Source: Fen-1231 sp035286465 (lineage in GTDB: Bacteria > Gemmatimonadota > Gemmatimonadetes > Gemmatimonadales > Gemmatimonadaceae). Taken from it: a DNA stretch of 64,000 nt. The DNA is taken from contig DATEDF010000055.1 of NCBI GenBank assembly GCA_035286465.1, forward strand, positions 1 to 64,000. The letters run 5' to 3'. Below the pieces are notes generated by a model. The model did not search any database, was not told where the DNA came from, and saw nothing but the letters and a program-made list of their open reading frames with translations. Position 1 is the stretch's first letter. The number at the start of each line of letters is the position of its first letter. Positions 58,992-64,000 of this stretch are shown here, one piece after another. Made by a program: the position numbers and the translations under genes.

Positions 58992-60185
58992 TTACAAATA
59001 GGGCGAATCGTCCCGCGGCTTCGTCCCGGGAAACCCCCGCAGCGCCGCGACGAATCCTTCTCCAAGCACCGCGCGCTGCCACTGCCGGAGATCCCGGACC
59101 TCCTCGAGCTCCTCGAGCGATTGCGGGACACGTCGCGCGACCGCCTCCATCCGCTCGCGCGAGCAGAGCACGGCGGGGTCGAGCGCGAGCCGCTTCGCCG
59201 CCTCGTCGCGCACGCGTTTGAGCGCGGTGACTTTCGCCTCCTGGTCGGGGTCCTTCTCCCACTTGAGGGCCCGCGGGAACCGGGGCAGCTCCGCCTCGCG
59301 CACGGCGAGCCCGCGCTGCACGGCGTCCAGCACCTCGCGCCCCGCGCGCGCGACCATTCCGCGGGGCATCCCCTTGATCGCGCCAAGCGCCTCGAGTGAC
59401 GTCGGCGCGGTGCGCGCGACCTCGAGCAGCACCTCGTTCGCGACGACGCGGAACGTCGCGCGGTCGAGCGCCCGCGCAGTGGCGTCGCGCCAGCCGACGA
59501 GCTCGCGGAGGAGCGCGAGCTCGCGCCGCGAGAGTTCGCGCGCGCCCTTCACGCGCAGGAACGCGGCGGCCGGGTCTTCCGGCTCCCACTTCGTGCCTTC
59601 GAGGCGGCCGAACTCCTCTCGCGCCCACGCGAGCCGGCCCTTCCGCTCCAGCTCCCGCGCGAGCGCGTCCCGGAGCGCGAGCAGGTGCATCGTGTCCTGC
59701 GCCGCGTACTCGAGCATCCCGTCCGTGAGCGGGCGCGCGGACCAGTCCGCGCGCTGATGCTTCTTGTCGAGCGTCACGCCGAAGTGCTGCGCGAGCAGCG
59801 CGGCGAGCCCGAAGGCGCTCACGCCGAGGAGCTGCGCGGCGATCCGCGTGTCGAAGATGCGCGTGACGTGCCACCCGTAGTCCTGGTGCAGGAGGCGCAG
59901 GTCGTAGTCCGCGTCGTGGAAGACGACCTCCACGCCCGGATCCTCGAGCAGCGCACCGAGCGCGGCGGGTGCCGCGATCGGCACGGGATCGATGATGGCG
60001 TGTCGCTCCCGCGTCGAGAGCTGGATCAGATAGATCCGGTCCACGAAACGGTGGAAACTCGCGCCCTCCGTGTCGAGCGCGAGTTCGCGTACCCCGCCGA
60101 CGCCGTGGAGGAACTGCTCCACCGCCGCGTCCGTGTCGAGATACGCCACGCCGCCTTGTCGAGGCACCGACCGATGCTGGGCCAC
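58992..60185 (-). CDS. rnd: Ribonuclease D
   Basis: 397 residues. 3'-5' exonuclease of the DEDDy class with DTEG, HDADYDLRLL and YAAQDTMHLL holding the acidic residues and tyrosine, then two HRDC-like helical domains (WREEFGRLEG-like; ALDPAVLCSRERMEAVA). RNase D trims tRNA and other structured RNA ends. The ORF start has no strong ribosome-binding site. Convergent with the MIP18-like gene, 43 bp apart. Confidence 0.92.
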   Translation of the reverse strand: MAQHRSVPRQGGVAYLDTDAAVEQFLHGVGGVRELALDTEGASFHRFVDRIYLIQLSTRERHAIIDPVPIAAPAALGALLEDPGVEVVFHDADYDLRLLHQDYGWHVTRIFDTRIAAQLLGVSAFGLAALLAQHFGVTLDKKHQRADWSARPLTDGMLEYAAQDTMHLLALRDALARELERKGRLAWAREEFGRLEGTKWEPEDPAAAFLRVKGARELSRRELALLRELVGWRDATARALDRATFRVVANEVLLEVARTAPTSLEALGAIKGMPRGMVARAGREVLDAVQRGLAVREAELPRFPRALKWEKDPDQEAKVTALKRVRDEAAKRLALDPAVLCSRERMEAVARRVPQSLEELEEVRDLRQWQRAVLGEGFVAALRGFPGTKPRDDSPYL

Positions 60186-60251
60186 TCGCGTCCCTGGGTA
60201 ACGAGCGTAGTTTGTGGGGAGAATCTAGCGACCGGACCTCCCGCCCCTCCC

Positions 60252-61046
60252 GTGATCGTCCTCGCCGGCGACATCTCGATCGGGTACGACGACGTGGGGA
60301 GCGGGCTTCCCATCGCGTTCGTGCACGGCTTTCCGCACAACCGGTCGCTCTGGGCGCCGCAGCTCGGCGGGCTTGCCGCGCCGTGCCGCGCGCTCGCCTT
60401 CGATCTGCGCGGCTTCGGCGAGAGTTCGCTGGTCCCGCCGGTCTCGATGGATCGGTACGCCGACGACCTCGCGGCCGCGCTCGCTGTGCTCGGGGTGCAC
60501 TCCACGGTGATCGTCGGGCTCTCGATGGGCGGCTACGTCGCCTTCGCGCTCTGGCGGCGGCACCCGACGCTCGTGCGCGGACTCGTGCTCGCCGATACGC
60601 GCGCCGGGGCGGACGACGAGGCCGCCCGCGGGGCCCGTCGCGCGATGATCGCGCTCGCGCGCGAGAAGGGCGCTGCCGCCGTCGCCGACCGGATGATCGC
60701 GGGGATGGTCGGGAAGACGACGCGCGAGAAGAACCCCGACCTCGTGGAAGCGATGCACCGGATGATGTCGCGCGCCCCCGTCGAAGGGATCGCCGGCGCG
60801 CTCGAGGCGATGAGCGCGCGCGCCGACTCCACGCCGACGCTCGCCACGATCACGGTTCCGACGCTCATCGTCGTCGGTGAAGAGGACGTGCTGACGCCGG
60901 TCGGCGAGGCGCGCGCGCTGCACGCGGGGATCGCCGGCAGCCGCCTCGAAGTCATCGCCGGCGCGGGGCACGTGAGCAACCTCGAGCGGCCCGCGGCGTT
61001 CAACCACGTCGTGAGCGAGTTCCTCACGACGCTGACGAGCCAGTAG
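60252..61046 (+). CDS. Alpha/beta hydrolase
   Basis: 264 residues. Oxyanion motif HGFPHN near residue 24, nucleophile elbow GLSMGG (Ser near 93), acid in LIVVGEEDVLTP and catalytic His in AGAGHVSNLE. Substrate unknown. GTG 60252 begins the first strand; GGGGAG sits 35 bases upstream, so a slightly earlier unseen start is possible. Convergent with the ferredoxin gene, with stops two bases apart. Confidence 0.85.
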   Translation: MIVLAGDISIGYDDVGSGLPIAFVHGFPHNRSLWAPQLGGLAAPCRALAFDLRGFGESSLVPPVSMDRYADDLAAALAVLGVHSTVIVGLSMGGYVAFALWRRHPTLVRGLVLADTRAGADDEAARGARRAMIALAREKGAAAVADRMIAGMVGKTTREKNPDLVEAMHRMMSRAPVEGIAGALEAMSARADSTPTLATITVPTLIVVGEEDVLTPVGEARALHAGIAGSRLEVIAGAGHVSNLERPAAFNHVVSEFLTTLTSQ

Positions 61047-61047
61047 C

Positions 61048-61311
61048 CTACCGGGTCGGCCTCACCGGCGGATTCTCCCCCTTGAAGACGTCCCGGTTGA
61101 TCTGGACGTACTGCTTCTGCTCCGCCGGCACATCCTCTTCGGGGAAGATCGCCGTCACCGGGCACTCGGGCTCGCACGCGCCACAGTCAATGCACTCGTC
61201 GGGGTGGATGTAGAGCATCTCCGGCCCCTCGTAGATGCAGTCCACCGGGCACACGTCCACGCACGACCGGTCCTTGACCCCCTTGCAGGCTTCCGTGATC
61301 ACATACGTCAT
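61048..61311 (-). CDS. fdxA: 7Fe ferredoxin (FdxA-like)
   Basis: 87 residues. The first cluster site is CKGVKDRSCVDVCPVDC; the spacing (C-x7-C-x3-C-P) fits the [3Fe-4S] site of FdxA proteins. The second is CIDCGACEPECP for a [4Fe-4S] cluster. Small soluble electron carrier. It is unlinked to the benzoyl-CoA reductase genes, which need a low-potential 2[4Fe-4S] donor; this 7Fe type may not be suitable. Confidence 0.93.
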   Translation of the reverse strand: MTYVITEACKGVKDRSCVDVCPVDCIYEGPEMLYIHPDECIDCGACEPECPVTAIFPEEDVPAEQKQYVQINRDVFKGENPPVRPTR

Positions 61312-61381
61312 CGTGCGGTCGTCTCCGGGCTCGCGCGAGTGAAGGCGGAAGATTACCGCCCGCGACGCCCTCCTTCAAGTT

Positions 61382-61414
61382 GCCGCCGCCACGCCGCCGC
61401 CACGCCGCCGCCAC
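61382..61414. repeat. Three 11-bp tandem units (GCCGCCGCCAC)
   Basis: Perfect copies at 61382-61392, 61393-61403 and 61404-61414, in the 152-bp gap between divergent fdxA and the molybdenum hydroxylase small subunit. The 11-bp period is not a codon multiple. Confidence 0.8.
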
Positions 61415-61463
61415 GCCGCCGGCCTGCTATTCCTCCGCGTCGGCGGGCGTCGCATCTTGAGTC

Positions 61464-61946
61464 ATGCGCCTCACGGTCAACGGCCGGCCGCACGAGATCG
61501 AAACTGCGCCGGCGGCGTCGCTGTTCGAGGTCCTGCGCGCGCGCCTCCTGCTGGCGGGCACCAAGATCGCCTGCGGGCGCGGGGAATGCGGCGTCTGCAC
61601 CGTGCTTCTCGACGGCGAGCCCGTCTACTCGTGCCTGACGCTTGCCGCGGCCTGTGACGGCGCGGCGGTCACCACCGTCGAGGGACTCGCGCCGCCCGGT
61701 GCGCTCGCCCCGCTGCAGCGCGCGTTCATCGCGCACGACGCCGCGCAGTGCGGTTACTGCACGCCGGGTCAGCTCATCGCCGCGCACGCGCTGCTCGCGG
61801 CCAACCCGCGCCCGGCCGACGACGAGATCCGCGAAGCGATGAGCGGCAACCTCTGCCGCTGCGGGACTTACCCGAAGATCCTCGCCGCCATCCGGGCCGT
61901 CGCGCACGGCGAGTTCGCCGGGTTGGGGAGCGCCGGTGGCGCGTAA
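61464..61946 (+). CDS. Molybdenum hydroxylase small [2Fe-2S] subunit (CoxS/XdhC-type)
   Basis: 160 residues. Plant-type [2Fe-2S] site CGRGECGVCTVLLDG and the second helical cluster site CGYCTPGQLIAAHA with CRCGTYPKI. It transfers electrons between the molybdopterin site of the large subunit and an acceptor. The stop TAA falls inside the tandem repeat that also starts the large-subunit gene, eleven bases past its GTG. No FAD subunit is encoded between, so the complex is either two-subunit, as in isoquinoline oxidoreductase, or the medium subunit is elsewhere. Confidence 0.9.
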   Translation: MRLTVNGRPHEIETAPAASLFEVLRARLLLAGTKIACGRGECGVCTVLLDGEPVYSCLTLAAACDGAAVTTVEGLAPPGALAPLQRAFIAHDAAQCGYCTPGQLIAAHALLAANPRPADDEIREAMSGNLCRCGTYPKILAAIRAVAHGEFAGLGSAGGA

Positions 61947-61983
61947 GCCCGTGGCGCGTAAGCCGAAGGCGCGTAAGCCGGAG
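61936..61983. repeat. 15-bp tandem repeat at the small/large subunit junction
   Basis: Copies of NNGGCGCGTAAGCCN begin at 61936, 61951, 61966 and partly 61981. They encode ARKP repeats at the N-terminus of the large subunit, while the first copy also supplies the TAA stop of the small subunit in another frame. Confidence 0.85.
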
Positions 61984-64000
61984 GCGCGGGGCCGGGGACC
62001 GGCGCCCGGCCGATTCGTCGAGACGGCGGTCGAGGTCGAGGGCCGCACGGAGACGCGGATCGTCGAGATCCCGGCGTCCGAGCCCGCGCCCTGGACCGAC
62101 GCCGCGCCGCTCGCCGTGGTCGGCGCGCGCGTGCCGCGCGTGGACGCGGAAGAGAAGGTCACCGGTCGCGCCCGCTACACGGCGGACATCGCGCGTCCCG
62201 GCATGCTCCACGCCGTCTTCCGGCGCGCCCCGATCCCGCGCGGGAGGATCCGGACGCTGGACCTCGCCCCGGCCAGGGCCGTGCCGGGCGTGTACGACGT
62301 GCTCGGCCCCGGCGACGCGCCCGAGAAGACACGACTCTTCAGTCGCGAGATCTTCTACGCCGAGCAGCCCGTGGCCGCCGTCTGCGCCGACACGCGCGCG
62401 GCCGCCATCCGCGCCGCGCACGCGATCGTCGTCGAGTACGACCCCGCGCCGTTCGCCGTCACGTTCGAGCAGGCCGTGGCGCCGGACGCGCCGAAGGTGC
62501 GCGCCAAGGGCAATCTGTATCCCGGCTCGCCGATCGTGGAGTCGCGCGGCGACCTCGACGCCGGACTGCGCGCCGCCGACGTCGTCATCCGCCGCGAGTA
62601 CCGCACGCCCGTCGCGCTGCATTCGGCGCTCGAGCCGCACGGCGCCGTCGCCGAATGGGAAGGCGACCGGCTCACCGTGTGGGAATCCACGCAAGGGATC
62701 TTCCGCGTGCGCGAGCACGTCGCCAAGGCGCTCGGCGTTCCGATGTCGAAGGTCCGCGTGATCAAGGAGCAGATGGGCGGCGGCTTCGGTGCGAAGAACG
62801 GCGCCGGCGCGCACACCTACGCCGCCGCGCTCTTCGCCCGGCGCACCGGCCGCCCGGTGCGTTGCGTCAACGATCGCGAAGCGGAGCAGACCGACAGCGG
62901 CAATCGCCCCGCCACGACACAGCGCGTCACGCTCGGCGCGAAGAGGGACGGCACGCTCACCGCGATCCACCTGGTCGCCGATGTGCCGCTCGGCATCAGC
63001 GGCTGGGAGGGCGGCCCCGGGCAGTTCTATCACGAGATGTACGCGTGCCCCAACGTGCGCACGGAGGAGACCTTCGCCTACGTGAACACGAGCGGGATGC
63101 AGGCCTTCCGCGGCCCCGGCTACACCGAGGGCGCGTTCGGCCTCGAGAGCGCGATGAACGCCCTCGCGCGGGAACTGCACATGGATCCGATCGCCCTTCG
63201 CGTGAAGAACTTCGCGGAGCGCGACCCGCGGAAGAACCGGCCGTACACCGGCAACAGGCTGCTCGAGTGCTACGAGGAGGGCGCACGCCGCTTTGGGTGG
63301 AAAACCGTCAACCGTGAACCGTCAACTGTCAACCGTAAACGTCGTGGTGTTGGTCTTGCGTCGCAGGTCTGGCCCACCGGCGGCGGCCCCCCCGCCTACG
63401 CCCTCGTCCGGATCAACTCCGACGCCACGGTCGAAGTCCTCACCGGCACGCAGGACCTGGGCACCGGCGCGCGCACCGTCCTCGCGCAGATCGCCGCCGA
63501 GGCGCTCGGCGCGAAGCTCGAACACGTGCGAATGATCATCGGCGACACCCAGAGTCTCCCCTACACCGGCAACTCCTGGGGCTCGATGACCACGGCGTCC
63601 GTCGGCCCCGCCGTGCGGATGGCCGCCGAGGACGCCAGGCACCAGCTCGTCGAGGCCGCCGCGACGATGCTCGCGGCGACGCCGGACGCGCTCGAGGTGC
63701 GTGACTCGCGCCTCATCGTGCGCGACACTGATCGCACGATGACCTTCGCGGAGGTCACCGGACAGCTCGGCGACGTGATGATCATCGGCAAGGGCTCGCG
63801 CGGACCCAACCCGCCGGACGTCGCGATCATGACGTTCGGCGCGCAGTTCGCCGAGGTCGAGGTGGACGTCGAGACGGGGATCGTGCGCGTGCTCCGCATC
63901 GTCGCCGTGCACGACGCGGGGCGCATCATCAATCCGCTCCTCGCCGAGAGCCAGCTCGAGGGCGGCATTCTGCAGGGGCTCGGCTACGCGCTCTTCGAGG
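61936..64000 (+). CDS. Molybdenum hydroxylase large subunit (xanthine dehydrogenase/isoquinoline oxidoreductase family), 3' incomplete
   Basis: At least 688 codons without a stop; the gene continues past 64000. Starts GTG 61936. After an ARKP repeat tail the chain shows the aldehyde oxidase/xanthine dehydrogenase a/b hammerhead (ARVPRVDAEEKVTGRARYTA), QMGGGFGAKNG near residue 281 and SGMQAFRGPGYTEGAF near 390, both molybdopterin-binding motifs. The catalytic glutamate region lies beyond the window. Near 456-468 the heptamer array encodes KTVNREPSTVNRK, followed by a run of unusual T-ending codons (CGTCGTGGTGTTGGTCTT). No FAD-binding region is seen. Confidence 0.87.
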   Translation, partial: MARKPVARKPKARKPEARGRGPAPGRFVETAVEVEGRTETRIVEIPASEPAPWTDAAPLAVVGARVPRVDAEEKVTGRARYTADIARPGMLHAVFRRAPIPRGRIRTLDLAPARAVPGVYDVLGPGDAPEKTRLFSREIFYAEQPVAAVCADTRAAAIRAAHAIVVEYDPAPFAVTFEQAVAPDAPKVRAKGNLYPGSPIVESRGDLDAGLRAADVVIRREYRTPVALHSALEPHGAVAEWEGDRLTVWESTQGIFRVREHVAKALGVPMSKVRVIKEQMGGGFGAKNGAGAHTYAAALFARRTGRPVRCVNDREAEQTDSGNRPATTQRVTLGAKRDGTLTAIHLVADVPLGISGWEGGPGQFYHEMYACPNVRTEETFAYVNTSGMQAFRGPGYTEGAFGLESAMNALARELHMDPIALRVKNFAERDPRKNRPYTGNRLLECYEEGARRFGWKTVNREPSTVNRKRRGVGLASQVWPTGGGPPAYALVRINSDATVEVLTGTQDLGTGARTVLAQIAAEALGAKLEHVRMIIGDTQSLPYTGNSWGSMTTASVGPAVRMAAEDARHQLVEAAATMLAATPDALEVRDSRLIVRDTDRTMTFAEVTGQLGDVMIIGKGSRGPNPPDVAIMTFGAQFAEVEVDVETGIVRVLRIVAVHDAGRIINPLLAESQLEGGILQGLGYALFE
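63304..63338. repeat. 7-bp tandem array (CCGTCAA) inside the molybdenum hydroxylase coding sequence
   Basis: Five units: CCGTCAA, CCGTGAA, CCGTCAA, CTGTCAA, CCGTAAA. The reading frame stays open through them. The encoded peptide falls between the two halves of the molybdopterin-binding domain. Confidence 0.85.

Overview
The window is about 70% GC, with almost every third codon position G or C, gene-dense, and free of rRNA, tRNA, CRISPR or insertion sequences that I can recognise. An orphan ABC-type permease of the duplicated (ADOP) class, two large serine/threonine kinases, a fused alpha/beta E1 dehydrogenase, an ECF sigma/anti-sigma pair and many secreted metallopeptidases suggest a soil-type bacterium, most likely Gemmatimonadota. 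That assignment is inference from gene content and composition, not proof.

Layout. 1-3862 (minus) is a bcrC-bcrB-bcrA-(bcrD) operon for a class I, ATP-dependent benzoyl-CoA reductase; its last gene runs off the left edge. A divergent control region with two dyads (3863-4065) separates it from a 3-hydroxyacyl-CoA dehydrogenase/enoyl-CoA hydratase fusion (4066-6087) with the archaeal domain order, which could carry ring-cleavage products into beta-oxidation. 6128-10257 (minus) holds two paralogous membrane Ser/Thr kinases in tandem. 10451-23506 holds lon, a CHASE3/GAF membrane sensor, a class A penicillin-binding protein, glutamine-dependent NAD synthetase, an Ada-like alkyltransferase, an HNH nuclease, an RNA ligase/phosphodiesterase-fold protein, a four-helix membrane protein and the E1 fusion. 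23539-28243 (minus) contains a cyclic-di-GMP enzyme (PAS-GGDEF-EAL) overlapping a YtcJ-type amidohydrolase, two small unknowns and a thioredoxin-fold [2Fe-2S] ferredoxin.

28457-45360 holds an M16 peptidase, CsaA-like and OsmC-like proteins, MoaB, an esterase-fold secreted protein, PdxH, the ADOP permease, a TPR protein coupled to rsgA, and a thiolase-fadJ-M14 peptidase operon. 45444-50661 holds glycerol-3-phosphate dehydrogenase, greA with an apparent attenuator in its leader, a metallo-beta-lactamase-fold hydrolase, and a deoxyhypusine-synthase-like gene overlapping a LOG-family gene. 50797-64000 holds a PlsC-type acyltransferase, queG, a metzincin-like protease, an ECF sigma/anti-sigma/PDZ operon, a serine hydrolase with a histone-like tail, a MIP18/SufT-like protein, RNase D, an alpha/beta hydrolase, a 7Fe ferredoxin, and small plus (3'-incomplete) large subunits of a molybdenum hydroxylase.

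Beyond genes, the window carries short tandem arrays with a 7-bp period at four places (6090-6123, 28244-28345, 32624-32658 and inside the molybdenum hydroxylase gene at 63304-63338), tandemly copied 3' gene ends with their stop codons, and a striking context effect: Ile-Asp is written ATT GAC and Val-Asp GTG GAC almost everywhere. Genes are packed with 1-20 nt overlaps (ATGA, GTGA, TGATG), so many pairs are probably translationally coupled.
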